DNA of 64,000 nucleotides from Bradyrhizobium sp. 1(2017) (GTDB lineage Bacteria > Pseudomonadota > Alphaproteobacteria > Rhizobiales > Xanthobacteraceae), in assembly GCF_011602485.2 (NCBI RefSeq), contig NZ_CP050022.2, positions 1,570,001 through 1,634,000 on the forward strand, read 5' to 3'. This document shows, piece by piece, positions 9,311 through 17,520 of the stretch; position 1 is the stretch's first letter, and every line of letters starts with the position of its first letter. The notes beneath the pieces were generated by a model. It saw only the letters and a list, made by a program, of their open reading frames with translations, did no database searches and had not been told where the DNA came from. Both the position numbers and the translations under genes were made by a program.

Positions 9311-10141
9311 ATGCGTAGCGTTAAAACTCTCCTTGCCGCGGGTGCGGCAACCCTGATCTCGTCGATGGCTTTCGCCGCCGACATGCCGATCGCCGCGCCC
9401 CCTCCCATGTACGCGCCGCCTCCGCCCGCCGATTTCGGCGGCTGGTATCTGCGTGGCGACATCGGCATGACCAATCAGAGCGCCAAGCGCATCGACAGCG
9501 TCCTGCCGGCCGGATTTCAGGCGACGAACGTCGGAGTGGGCTTTGACTCGTCCCCCCTGTTTGGTCTCGGCGTGGGCTATCGCTTCAATAACTGGTTCCG
9601 TGCGGACCTGATCGGCCAGTATCGAGGCAAGGCCAACCTGCATGGTGCAGACAACCTCGTTGGGCCTGGTTTTGTCGGCTCGAACAACTACGGCGGCAGC
9701 AAATCCGAGTGGGTCGTCATGGCCAATGCCTATGTCGATCTCGGCACCTGGTGGTGCATCACTCCGTTCATCGGCGCCGGTGTCGGCGGCTCCTACAACA
9801 AACTCAGCGGGTTCCGTGACGACGGCGTTCAGATCCTCGGCGGCCCTCCCGTCAGCAGCGTGACCTATTTCGCCGACAAGGGGCAGTGGAACTTCGCCTG
9901 GGCCGCCCATGCCGGCCTCGCGTACAAGGTCAATCCCGGCTTCACGGTCGAACTGGCCTACAGCTACATGGATCTCGGCGATGCCGCGCCTGGCAACTTC
10001 CGCGCGTTCGACGGCAGCATCTCGGGTCCCTCGACGATCAAGGTCAGGGACATCACCTCGCACGACATCAAGCTCGGCGTGCGCTGGGACCTCAACAGCC
10101 CGCCGGCCTACGTGCCGCCGCCGCTCGTCACCAAGGGCTGA
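9311..10141 (+). CDS. outer-membrane beta-barrel protein (Omp31-like)
   Basis: A 276-residue porin-like protein. The signal peptide is VKTLLAAGAATLISSMAFAAD, followed by a Pro-rich tether (MPIAAPPPMYAPPPPADF) and the barrel start GGWYLRGDIGMTNQSAKR. Alternating strands continue to the end, with the typical closing strand DIKLGVRWDLN; after it comes an unusual Pro-rich tail (SPPAYVPPPLVTKG). Such barrels are abundant in Bradyrhizobium outer membranes and often of unknown substrate. The start is set by the signal peptide at ATG 9311. A strong terminator follows at 10170-10196. Confidence 0.88.
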   Translation: MRSVKTLLAAGAATLISSMAFAADMPIAAPPPMYAPPPPADFGGWYLRGDIGMTNQSAKRIDSVLPAGFQATNVGVGFDSSPLFGLGVGYRFNNWFRADLIGQYRGKANLHGADNLVGPGFVGSNNYGGSKSEWVVMANAYVDLGTWWCITPFIGAGVGGSYNKLSGFRDDGVQILGGPPVSSVTYFADKGQWNFAWAAHAGLAYKVNPGFTVELAYSYMDLGDAAPGNFRAFDGSISGPSTIKVRDITSHDIKLGVRWDLNSPPAYVPPPLVTKG

Positions 10142-10169
10142 TCGGCAAGCCGATCGGTTAGGACTTCTT

Positions 10170-10196
10170 AACGGCGCGGGATCATCCCGCGCCGTT
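10170..10196 (+). terminator. intrinsic terminator after the outer-membrane protein gene
   Basis: The stem AACGGCGCGGGA pairs with TCCCGCGCCGTT around a three-base loop and is followed by TTGCTTTGC. It lies 29 bases after the stop codon. Confidence 0.8.
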
Positions 10197-10308
10197 TTGC
10201 TTTGCGTATTTTTCATGGCGAGTGGCGATGAAGTCGCCTGACGCAACCATTGGTTAAGGTTAACAGGCGATGATCATCGCAACAGTTCGAGTCCGATGGA
10301 GCGTTGCG

Positions 10309-11118
10309 ATGCGTAGGCTGATGGTGGCGGCAGCGATGTTGGGGACGGTGTCTGCTGCACACGCGGCCGACATGCCGGATCTGCCGATCCTGCGCGGCAG
10401 CTTCACCGACGGTCTGACCAGTGCCCGGCCAATCTGGCAGGGCAGCTATTTCGGCGTTCAGGCCGGCTATGGCTCGTCCGACGAGAACTTCAACGGCTCG
10501 ACCAGCAACATGATGGCGGCATTGTTGGCCGATACGTTGATCGAGTCGGAGATGGGTGTATCGCAGTGGAATCTGGGACTCGGCAAGGCCTCCCGCCGCA
10601 GCTCCGGATACGGCGCCTTCATCGGCTACAATGGCCAGTGGGACGATGTCGTGCTCGGCATCGAGGCAAGCTACCTCCATGGTTCCTTCGGGGGATCAGC
10701 CTCGGCCAGCGAAGCCCGCAGCAACCAACTGTCTGACGGTAACGTGCACTCCGTCACGGCAAGCTCGACGTCCGCGATCGCGATCAAGGACATGGCGACA
10801 TTTCGCGGCAGGGCTGGCTATGCGTGGGGATGCTTCCTCCCGTATATGTTCGCAGGACTTGCGCTTGGCAACGCCGACATCACGCGTACGGTGAGCGTGC
10901 AGGATTATGTGACCCCGGCCGGCGTTCTGCAGGGGCCTATCTCCGCGACCGAGGCCCAGCACAATCATCTGATTTACGGCTACAGCGCCGGTCTCGGCGT
11001 CGATGTCAATCTGGTCGGCGGCTTGTTCATGCGTGCGGAGTACGAATATATCCGCTTCACCTCCCAGGTCGACACCAGCATCAACACCGTTCGCGCCGGT
11101 CTCGGCTACAAATTCTGA
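10309..11118 (+). CDS. outer-membrane beta-barrel protein (Omp31-like), second
   Basis: A 269-residue barrel protein. The signal peptide is RRLMVAAAMLGTVSAAHAAD. The mature part begins MPDLPILRGSFTDG and enters the barrel at WQGSYFGVQAGYGSSD. Further strands include YGAFIGYNGQWDDVVLGIEASYLHG, ATFRGRAGYAWGCFLPYMFAGLALG and the ending SINTVRAGLGYKF, a canonical terminal aromatic strand. It follows the other barrel gene but is not a close copy of it. The ATG at 10309 is chosen because the signal peptide starts there; an upstream in-frame ATG at 10270 would add 13 residues. Confidence 0.87.
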   Translation: MRRLMVAAAMLGTVSAAHAADMPDLPILRGSFTDGLTSARPIWQGSYFGVQAGYGSSDENFNGSTSNMMAALLADTLIESEMGVSQWNLGLGKASRRSSGYGAFIGYNGQWDDVVLGIEASYLHGSFGGSASASEARSNQLSDGNVHSVTASSTSAIAIKDMATFRGRAGYAWGCFLPYMFAGLALGNADITRTVSVQDYVTPAGVLQGPISATEAQHNHLIYGYSAGLGVDVNLVGGLFMRAEYEYIRFTSQVDTSINTVRAGLGYKF

Positions 11119-11193
11119 CCCTCCGCGCACGCCGCGGTTGACAGCTCTGCGCCGTCCTGATGCTCTGTCGCTGAACGCGGGGCGTGGCGAGCG

Positions 11194-11784
11194 ATGAAGA
11201 TCTACGGCGACAGCAATTCCGGCAATTGTCTCAAGGTGAAATGGGTCTGCGACAAGCTCGCATTGCCCTACCAATGGATCGAGATCGACACGCGCAAGGG
11301 CGAGACGCGCACGCCGCAATTTCTGGCGATGAACGGTGCCGGCCAGGTGCCGACCGTCGCATTCGACGACGGCCGCACGCTGGCGCAGTCCAATGCCATC
11401 ATCCGCTATCTCGCCCGCGACAGCGCGCTCGTTCCGCGCGACGCCTTCACTGCTGCCAAGATGGACGAATGGCTGTTCTGGGAACAGTACAGCCACGAGC
11501 CCTATGTCGCGGTGTGCCGTTTCCTGCTGGTCTACCTCGGCAAGGATGCATCCGAGCTCGACCCCGAGAAGGTCAAGCGCGGCTATGCGGCGCTCGAGCG
11601 GATGGAGCAGCATCTTTCGGCCAGCCGCTTCCTCGCAGGCGAGACGGTTTCGCTCGCGGATGTCTCGCTGCTCGCCTATACGCGCGTCGCGCATGAAGGT
11701 GGCTTCGATCTCGGCCGCTTTGCGGCCGTTCGCCGCTGGATCGGCGAGGCCGAGGCCTTGCTCGGCCTTCCGCCTGTGCGCTGA
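11194..11784 (+). CDS. glutathione S-transferase family protein
   Basis: A 196-residue protein with the thioredoxin-like N domain MKIYGDSNSGNCLKVKWVCDKLALPYQW, a cis-Pro loop GAGQVPTVAF and the glutathione-binding TLAQSNAIIRYLA, then an all-helical C domain ending in VRRWIGEAEALLG. It probably conjugates glutathione to electrophiles or has a thiol-transfer role in the cytosol; the substrate is unknown. The first-helix position carries Ser-Gly-Asn-Cys, so both Ser and Cys are available near the catalytic place. The GNAT gene starts 18 bases downstream, suggesting cotranscription. Confidence 0.88.
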   Translation: MKIYGDSNSGNCLKVKWVCDKLALPYQWIEIDTRKGETRTPQFLAMNGAGQVPTVAFDDGRTLAQSNAIIRYLARDSALVPRDAFTAAKMDEWLFWEQYSHEPYVAVCRFLLVYLGKDASELDPEKVKRGYAALERMEQHLSASRFLAGETVSLADVSLLAYTRVAHEGGFDLGRFAAVRRWIGEAEALLGLPPVR

Positions 11785-11801
11785 GCTCTGGAGTTTCCTG
11801 C

Positions 11802-12266
11802 ATGACTGCCAAGCCCGTCTCCATCCGTCGCGCGCGCCGCGACGACGTTGCGGCGATCGTGGCGATGCTCGCCGACGATCATCTGGGGCGCGCCCGCGAG
11901 CGCGTGGAGGATCCGCTGCCTGCGTCTTACTACGACGCGTTCGAGCGGATCATGCGCGATTCGAATCTTCAGTTGGTTGTCGCCGAGAGCGAGGGCAGGG
12001 TGGTCGGTTGTCTGCAGCTCGCGATCCTCCCGGGGCTGAGCTCACAAGGCGGTTCGCGCGGCCTGCTCGAAGACGTCCGCGTTGCCACTGATTGTCGCAG
12101 CCGCGGCATCGGTGAGCAGCTGGTGCAATGGGCGGTGACGGAAGCGAAGGCGCGCGGCTGCAATCTGGTCGAACTGCTGACGCATCAGACGCGCGTCGAT
12201 GCGCAGCGCTTCTACAAGCGGCTTGGATTTGCATCGAGCCACGTCGGCATGACTGTTCGCTTTTGA
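11802..12266 (+). CDS. GNAT-family N-acetyltransferase
   Basis: A 154-residue single-domain acetyltransferase. The acetyl-CoA site is read in LLEDVRVATDCRSRGIGEQLVQWAVTEA (motif A, with RSRGIG as the pyrophosphate loop) and the following block LVELLTHQTRVDAQRFYKRLGF (motif B). The substrate is unknown; single-domain members acetylate small amines or protein N termini. It begins 18 bases after the GST gene and probably shares its transcript. Confidence 0.9.
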   Translation: MTAKPVSIRRARRDDVAAIVAMLADDHLGRARERVEDPLPASYYDAFERIMRDSNLQLVVAESEGRVVGCLQLAILPGLSSQGGSRGLLEDVRVATDCRSRGIGEQLVQWAVTEAKARGCNLVELLTHQTRVDAQRFYKRLGFASSHVGMTVRF

Positions 12267-12423
12267 GGCAGCTCATCGCGGCCTTTGCGCAAGCTGCGAA
12301 ATCGGATCGCGTGTTCGTTCGCATTAAGGGCTGATAAACTACCCGTCCGTCGTTCACGTTTCTCCGGGAACGAACGGTGCTACGGGACGTCAGACACCGG
12401 GCTCGGTTGGTTCGGGGATTTCG

Positions 12424-12627
12424 ATGAGCTATTCACTGATCAAGGTCGGCAACGACTATGTCGTGCAGGCCGACGACAAGTGCATTTTGAAAGTCGGCAG
12501 CCGCCGTCGCGCCGCGCAACTGATCAGCGAGGCGACGGATCTGCTGAATGCCCTGGCTGCGGCCGAATCTCCCGAGAAACCGGTGGACGCGCCATCACTC
12601 GCGCGTGAGGCCCCGGAACTTCCTTGA
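12424..12627 (+). CDS. small conserved hypothetical protein, 67 residues
   Basis: The product MSYSLIKVGNDYVVQADDKC continues with ILKVGSRRRAAQLISEATDLLNAL and a Pro/Glu-rich end. It looks like a beta-hairpin followed by one amphipathic helix. No signal or membrane segment is visible. It stands directly upstream of the serC leader, with its stop codon 14 bases before the first leader hairpin. A weak EcfG-like promoter (GGAAC at 12367, 16-base spacer, CGTC) lies 32 bases before the start. The function is unknown. Confidence 0.65.
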   Translation: MSYSLIKVGNDYVVQADDKCILKVGSRRRAAQLISEATDLLNALAAAESPEKPVDAPSLAREAPELP

Positions 12628-12641
12628 CTGCCCTTCCCGAT

Positions 12642-12700
12642 TCCCGTATCAGCCGCGGCGGGACACCTCCCCCCAACGGGAGGCTTACTATCTGGAAGGG
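12642..12700 (+). promoter_or_regulatory. structured leader of serC, possible serC-motif RNA
   Basis: Two hairpins precede serC: TCCCG at 12642-12646 with CGGGA at 12659-12663, and CCTCCC at 12666-12671 with GGGAGG at 12678-12683. A ribosome site GGAAGGG follows at 12694-12700, then the ATG. A conserved cis-regulatory RNA called the serC motif has been described upstream of serC in alphaproteobacteria; the position and two-hairpin layout fit, but I cannot align it to the published consensus here. Confidence 0.55.
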
Positions 12701-12706
12701 TAGATC

Positions 12707-13879
12707 ATGACTGTAGCGAAGCCCGCTTCGCGGCCGACCGTGCCGCATTTTTCCTCCGGCCCCTGCGCCAAGCGCCCCGGCTGGAACGCCCAAAATCTCA
12801 AGGACGCAGCTCTCGGCCGCTCGCATCGCGCGAAGGTCGGCAAGACCAAGCTCAAGCTCGCGATCGATCTGACGCGCGAAGTGCTCGAGGTCCCCGCCGA
12901 TTACCGCATCGGCATCGTGCCGGCGTCCGATACCGGCGCGGTCGAGATGGCGCTGTGGTCACTGCTCGGCGCACGGCCCGTCACCACGCTCGCCTGGGAA
13001 TCCTTCGGCGAGGGATGGGTCAGCGACATCGTCAAGGAATTGAAGCTCAAGGACGTCACCAAGCTGAACGCGGCATACGGTGAGATCCCCGACCTGTCGA
13101 AGGTCGATCCGAAGAGCGACGTCGTCTTCACCTGGAACGGCACCACGTCAGGCGTGCGCGTGCCGAACGCCGATTGGATCAGCGCGACCCGTGAAGGCCT
13201 GACCATTTGCGACGCGACCTCGGCTGCGTTTGCGCAGGCTCTCGACTGGGCCAAGCTCGACGTCGTCACCTTCTCCTGGCAGAAGGCGCTCGGCGGTGAG
13301 GCCGCACACGGCATGCTGATCCTGTCGCCGCGTGCGGTGGAGCGGCTCGAGACCTACAAGCCGGCCTGGCCGCTGCCGAAGATCTTCCGCATGACCAAGG
13401 GCGGCAAGATCAACGAAGGCATCTTCGTCGGCGAGACCATCAACACGCCGTCGATGCTCTGCGTCGAGGATTATCTCGATGCGCTGAACTGGGCCAAGTC
13501 GATCGGCGGTCTCAAGGCGCTAATCGCCCGTGCCGACGCCAACACCAAGGTGCTCGCCGACTGGAAGGCGAAGACGCCGTGGATCGACTTCCTGGCCAAG
13601 GACGCCGCGATCCGCTCCAACACCTCGGTGTGTCTGAAGTTCACCGATCCCGCGATCACCTCGCTCTCCGAGGACGCGCAGGCCGACTTCTCCAAGAAGC
13701 TGGTCGCGCTGGTCGAGAAGGAAGGCGCCGGCTACGACTTCGCCTATTACCGCGATGCGCCGGCCGGCCTGCGCATCTGGTGCGGCGCCACCGTCGAGGC
13801 CAAGGACGTCGAGCTGCTGACGCAGTGGATCGACTGGGCCTTCGCCGAGACCAAGGCCGCGCTCGCGAAAGCGGCGTAA
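12707..13879 (+). CDS. serC: phosphoserine aminotransferase
   Basis: SerC transfers an amino group from glutamate to 3-phosphohydroxypyruvate, the second step of serine synthesis, using PLP. The 390-residue protein is of the long alphaproteobacterial type, starting [14 protein letters not shown]. The PLP lysine is K193 in [17 protein letters not shown], with the phosphate-binding [12 protein letters not shown] before it and the substrate segment [19 protein letters not shown] after it. It is followed after 150 bases by serA, so the first two serine-pathway steps are encoded together, probably under control of the leader RNA upstream. Confidence 0.96.
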   Translation: MTVAKPASRPTVPHFSSGPCAKRPGWNAQNLKDAALGRSHRAKVGKTKLKLAIDLTREVLEVPADYRIGIVPASDTGAVEMALWSLLGARPVTTLAWESFGEGWVSDIVKELKLKDVTKLNAAYGEIPDLSKVDPKSDVVFTWNGTTSGVRVPNADWISATREGLTICDATSAAFAQALDWAKLDVVTFSWQKALGGEAAHGMLILSPRAVERLETYKPAWPLPKIFRMTKGGKINEGIFVGETINTPSMLCVEDYLDALNWAKSIGGLKALIARADANTKVLADWKAKTPWIDFLAKDAAIRSNTSVCLKFTDPAITSLSEDAQADFSKKLVALVEKEGAGYDFAYYRDAPAGLRIWCGATVEAKDVELLTQWIDWAFAETKAALAKAA

Positions 13880-13896
13880 CTCGTCCAACTCGTTCT

Positions 13897-13953
13897 CGTC
13901 ATGGCCGGGCATCAGCGCGAAGCGCGTCTTTGCAAAGGTGACCCGGCCATCCA
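13897..13953. repeat. inverted repeat family R7 (catggccgggc)
   Basis: Arms catggccggg and cccggccat enclose about 35 bases between serC and serA. The same arm sequence recurs at 46336-46428. A second small hairpin (GCGGG-TTTT-GCCCGC type) follows at about 13975-13990, close to the serA start. Confidence 0.7.
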
Positions 13954-14032
13954 TCCATCAAGAGAGATGGACCCGCGGGTTTTGCCCGCAGGTGACGTTC
14001 CGTAAATGCAGCTCGCACCACGGATGACACCC

Positions 14033-15622
14033 ATGACCAAACCCAAAGTTCTCATTTCCGACGCGCTCTCGCCCGCTGCCGTGCAGATCTTCAAGGATCG
14101 CGGCATCGAGGTCGACTTCCAGCCCAACCTCGGCAAGGACAAGGACAAGCTCGCCGAGATCATCGGCAATTACGACGGCCTCGCGATCCGCTCCGCGACC
14201 AAGGCCACCGCGAAGATCATCGACAAGGCCACCAACCTCAAGGTGATCGGCCGCGCCGGCATCGGCGTCGACAATGTCGAGATCCCCGCCGCCACGGCGA
14301 AGGGCATCATCGTGATGAACACGCCGTTCGGCAATTCGATCACGACCGCCGAGCACGCCGTCACCTTGATGCTGGCGCTCGCCCGCGAGATCCCGCAGGC
14401 CGACGCCTCGACCCAGGCCGGCAAGTGGGAGAAGAACCGCTTCATGGGCGTCGAGATTACCGGCAAGGTGCTCGGCGTCGTCGGCTGCGGCAATATCGGC
14501 TCGATCGTCGCCGACCGTGGCCTCGGCCTGCGCATGAAGGTGATCGCGTTCGATCCGTTCCTGTCGCCGGAGCGTGCCAAGGACATCGGCGTCGAGAAGG
14601 TCGACCTCGACGATCTGCTCAGGCGCGCCGATTTCATCACCCTGCACACCCCGCTCACCGAGAAGACCAAGAACATCATCGATGCGGCTGCAATCGCCAA
14701 GATGAAGAAGGGCGTGCGCCTGATCAACTGCGCCCGCGGCGGTCTCGTCGACGAGCAGGCGGTGCTCGATGCCCTCAACTCCAAGCACATCGCCGGCGCC
14801 GCCTTCGACGTCTTCGTCGAGGAGCCCGCGAATGCGAACGTGCTGTTCGGCCATCCCAACGTGATCTGCACGCCGCATCTCGGCGCCTCCACCACCGAGG
14901 CGCAGGAGAACGTCGCGCTGCAGGTGGCCGAGCAGATGTCGGACTATCTGTTGTCCGGCGCGATCTCCAACGCCATCAACTTCCCCTCGATCACCGCCGA
15001 AGAGGCGCCGAAGCTGAAACCCTTCATCGCGCTGGCCGAGAAGCTCGGCTCCTTCGCCGGCCAGCTCACCGAGACCGGCATCTCGAAGGTCACGATCACC
15101 TATGAGGGTCATGTCGCGGAGATGAAGATCAAGGCGCTGACCTCCGCCGTGCTGTCCGGCCTGCTGCGGCCGATGCTGGGCGAGGTCAACGTGGTGTCGG
15201 CGCCCGTCGTCGCCAAGGAGCGCGGCATGGTGGTCGACGAGGTGACCCGCGCCGCGCAGAGCGATTATGAAAGCCTGATCACGGTGACGGTCGCGACGGA
15301 ACGCCAGGAGCGTTCGGTCTCCGGCACGGTGTATCACGACGGCAAGCCGCGTCTGGTCGACATCAAGGGCATCCGGGTCGACGCCGAGTTCGGCAAGTCG
15401 ATGATCTACGTCACCAACGAGGACAAGCCGGGCTTCATCGGCAAGTTCGCAAGCCTCTTGGGCGACGCCAAGATCAACATCGCGACCTTCCATCTCGGCC
15501 GGGTCGAGCAGGGCGGCGATGCGATCGCGCTCATCGAGGTCGACGGCGCGGTGCCGGCAGACGTGCTCGCCAAGGTGCAGGCGCTGCCGCAGGTCAAGCA
15601 GGTCAAGGCACTGACGTTCTGA
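14033..15622 (+). CDS. serA: D-3-phosphoglycerate dehydrogenase
   Basis: SerA oxidises 3-phosphoglycerate to phosphohydroxypyruvate, the first step of serine synthesis. At 529 residues it is the long form: an N-terminal substrate domain, an NAD domain (LGVVGCGNIGSIVADRGLGL), catalytic Arg/Glu/His in NCARGGLVDEQA, FDVFVEEPA and CTPHLGASTTEA, then an intervening domain and a C-terminal ACT domain (MIYVTNEDKPGFIGKFASLLGDAKINIATFHLGR) which usually gives serine feedback control. The ATG at 14033 (MTKPKVLISD) matches family starts; upstream ATGs at 14006 and 14024 would add odd residues. Confidence 0.96.
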   Translation: MTKPKVLISDALSPAAVQIFKDRGIEVDFQPNLGKDKDKLAEIIGNYDGLAIRSATKATAKIIDKATNLKVIGRAGIGVDNVEIPAATAKGIIVMNTPFGNSITTAEHAVTLMLALAREIPQADASTQAGKWEKNRFMGVEITGKVLGVVGCGNIGSIVADRGLGLRMKVIAFDPFLSPERAKDIGVEKVDLDDLLRRADFITLHTPLTEKTKNIIDAAAIAKMKKGVRLINCARGGLVDEQAVLDALNSKHIAGAAFDVFVEEPANANVLFGHPNVICTPHLGASTTEAQENVALQVAEQMSDYLLSGAISNAINFPSITAEEAPKLKPFIALAEKLGSFAGQLTETGISKVTITYEGHVAEMKIKALTSAVLSGLLRPMLGEVNVVSAPVVAKERGMVVDEVTRAAQSDYESLITVTVATERQERSVSGTVYHDGKPRLVDIKGIRVDAEFGKSMIYVTNEDKPGFIGKFASLLGDAKINIATFHLGRVEQGGDAIALIEVDGAVPADVLAKVQALPQVKQVKALTF

Positions 15623-15627
15623 CGCTC

Positions 15628-15729
15628 CGTCATTCCGGGGCTCGCGAAGCGAGATCTCCGGCGCGCACTTGCGCGCCTGAGAATCTCGAGATTCCGGGTT
15701 CGATGTCTGCGCATCGCCCCGGAATGACG
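15628..15729. repeat. inverted repeat family R2 (cattccgggg)
   Basis: cgtcattccggggc at the left and gccccggaatgacg at the right are complementary and enclose further nested palindromes. It fills most of the gap after serA. Other copies lie at 45019-45122, 46291-46329, 51826-51905 and 56485-56524. Confidence 0.85.
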
Positions 15730-15886
15730 AGAATCATACATATTCCGAGCCGCGGAACAATGCCGCTTCCATCACCCGGAGGCGGCGTTTTTATTTTCCC
15801 GCGCCTGACCAACTTTGTGTACCAATGGCGCCAAGAACGCCTCGTAACCACGCTCCGTTCAAGATCGTTCGAAAAGGGAGAAGACA

Positions 15887-17059
15887 ATGCGTGAAGCCGT
15901 CATCGTTTCCTATGCGCGCACGGGCCTTGCGAAATCCGGCCGCGGCGGGTTCAACATCACGCCGCCGATGTCGCTCGCGGCGCACGCCATCCAGCACGCT
16001 GTGAGCCGCGCCGGCGTCGACAAGGACTATGTCGAGGACTGCTATCTCGGCAATTGCGCCCATGGCGCGCCGAACATCGGCCGCCAGGCCGCGCTGCTCG
16101 CGGGTCTGCCGAAGACCACCGCCGGCGTCTCGGTGAACCGGTTCTGCTCCTCGGGACTCCAGACCATCGCGATGGCCGCCAACTCGATCCGCTCGGATGG
16201 CGCCGACTGCATCGTCGCCGGCGGCGTCGAGAGCATCTCGATGCCGGGCGGCGGGACGCCGAAGGAATCGATCGACCCTGAGTTGCTCAAGGTCGCACCC
16301 GACATCTTCATGGCGATGATCGACACCGCCGACATCGTCGCCGAGCGCTACAAGCTCAGCCGTGAATACCAGGACGAGTTCTCGCTGGAATCGCAGCGCC
16401 GCATGGCTGCGGCGCAGCAGGCGAACAAGTTCAAGGACGAGATCGTCCCGATGAAGACGAAGATGAAGGTCGTCGACAAGCAGACCAAGGCGGAGAGCAT
16501 CGTCGACTACACCGTCGACCGCGACGAGTGCAACCGGCCCGAGACCACGATGGAAGGTCTCGCCAAGCTCGAGCCGGTGAAGGGCCCCGGCAAGTTCGTC
16601 ACCGCCGGCAATGCCAGCCAGCTCTCCGACGGCGCCGCCGCCGTGGTGCTGATGGAGGCCAAGGACGCCGAGAAGCGCGGCCTCAAGCCGCTCGGCCGTT
16701 TCGTCGCCTGGGCCACCGCCGGCTGCGAGCCCGACGAGATGGGCATCGGCCCGGTGTTCGCGATCCCGAAGCTCTTGAAGCGCACCGGCCTCAAGGTCGA
16801 CGACATCGACCTGTGGGAGCTCAATGAAGCCTTCGCCAGCCAGTGCCTGTATTGCCGCGACCAGCTCGGCATCGATCCCGCCAAGTACAACGTCAACGGC
16901 GGTTCGATCGCGATCGGTCACCCCTTCGGCATGACCGGCGCACGTCTCACCGGCCACCTGCTGCAGGAAGGCGCGCGCCGCAAGGCGAAGTGGGGCGTGG
17001 TGACGATGTGCATCGGCGGCGGCCAGGGCGGCGCCGGACTGTTCGAGATCTACAGCTGA
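15887..17059 (+). CDS. thiolase family protein (acetyl-CoA acyltransferase)
   Basis: A 390-residue thiolase that cleaves or forms acyl-CoA carbon bonds in fatty-acid or aromatic-acid metabolism. The nucleophilic cysteine is C87 in VNRFCSSGLQT. The catalytic histidine lies in SIAIGHPFGMTGAR and the second cysteine in TMCIGGGQGGAGLFE. The family ATP-independent motif ELNEAFASQ is present. The sequence resembles the degradative (FadA-like) branch more than the short biosynthetic PhaA type, but the exact chain length cannot be read. A strong terminator follows, so the gene appears monocistronic. Confidence 0.93.
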   Translation: MREAVIVSYARTGLAKSGRGGFNITPPMSLAAHAIQHAVSRAGVDKDYVEDCYLGNCAHGAPNIGRQAALLAGLPKTTAGVSVNRFCSSGLQTIAMAANSIRSDGADCIVAGGVESISMPGGGTPKESIDPELLKVAPDIFMAMIDTADIVAERYKLSREYQDEFSLESQRRMAAAQQANKFKDEIVPMKTKMKVVDKQTKAESIVDYTVDRDECNRPETTMEGLAKLEPVKGPGKFVTAGNASQLSDGAAAVVLMEAKDAEKRGLKPLGRFVAWATAGCEPDEMGIGPVFAIPKLLKRTGLKVDDIDLWELNEAFASQCLYCRDQLGIDPAKYNVNGGSIAIGHPFGMTGARLTGHLLQEGARRKAKWGVVTMCIGGGQGGAGLFEIYS

Positions 17060-17078
17060 GATCAGCGGCAGGAACGCG

Positions 17079-17106
17079 AAAGGGCACGGCGCGAGCCGTG
17101 CCCTTT
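17079..17106 (+). terminator. intrinsic terminator after the thiolase gene
   Basis: AAAGGGCACGGC pairs perfectly with GCCGTGCCCTTT around GCGA, followed by CTGTTTGGG. It lies 20 bases after the stop. Confidence 0.85.
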
Positions 17107-17174
17107 CTGTTTGGGCGTTGAGCTGTACGAAACGGACGAGACTGCCGGCTGCGCCGGCGGTCGTCTACGCGAGC

Positions 17175-17429
17175 CTAATGGTCAGGCTTCTCGCGCGTGA
17201 TGACGCCGGTCTTGGGATCGGCATGGAATTCCATCTTCTGTCCGTTCTTGATGCCTTCGCCCTCCCACCGGCCATCGTCGGCTTCGAGCTTGGTCACTTG
17301 GCTGTAGCCTGACTCCAAAGCCTTGGCCTTCACTTGCTCCATCGGCATCCAATCCGGTCCGGGTTGATCTGCACTCGCTGTGGAGCCAAGGGCGAGGAAA
17401 CCGGCAACCATAAGCATGGCAAGCTTCAT
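17175..17429 (-). CDS. secreted PepSY-like small protein
   Basis: An 84-residue exported protein. The signal peptide KLAMLMVAGFLALGSTASAD is followed by a single PepSY-type domain: MEQVKAKALESGYSQVTKLEADDGRWEGEGIKNGQKMEFHADPKTG. PepSY domains are thought to inhibit proteases or tune periplasmic partners. The start at 17429 follows GGAGACT; a start nine codons upstream lacks a site. A good EcfG-type promoter lies just upstream, so this protein is probably made in the general stress response. Confidence 0.85.
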   Translation of the reverse strand: MKLAMLMVAGFLALGSTASADQPGPDWMPMEQVKAKALESGYSQVTKLEADDGRWEGEGIKNGQKMEFHADPKTGVITREKPDH

Positions 17430-17454
17430 GAGAGTCTCCCTTGTAAGAGGCTTC

Positions 17455-17479
17455 AACGGGAACGCCGACAGTGTGTTCC
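17455..17479 (-). promoter_or_regulatory. predicted EcfG (general stress) promoter
   Basis: Read on the minus strand, GGAAC (17479-17475) is followed after 16 bases by CGTT (17458-17455). This matches the alphaproteobacterial stress sigma factor consensus GGAAC-N16/17-CGTT. The start codon of the PepSY-like gene is 26 bases downstream. Confidence 0.65.
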
Positions 17480-17520
17480 TCTCACGCGGGCCAATTTAGG
17501 GCATGCGGCGTTCCGTCCCC

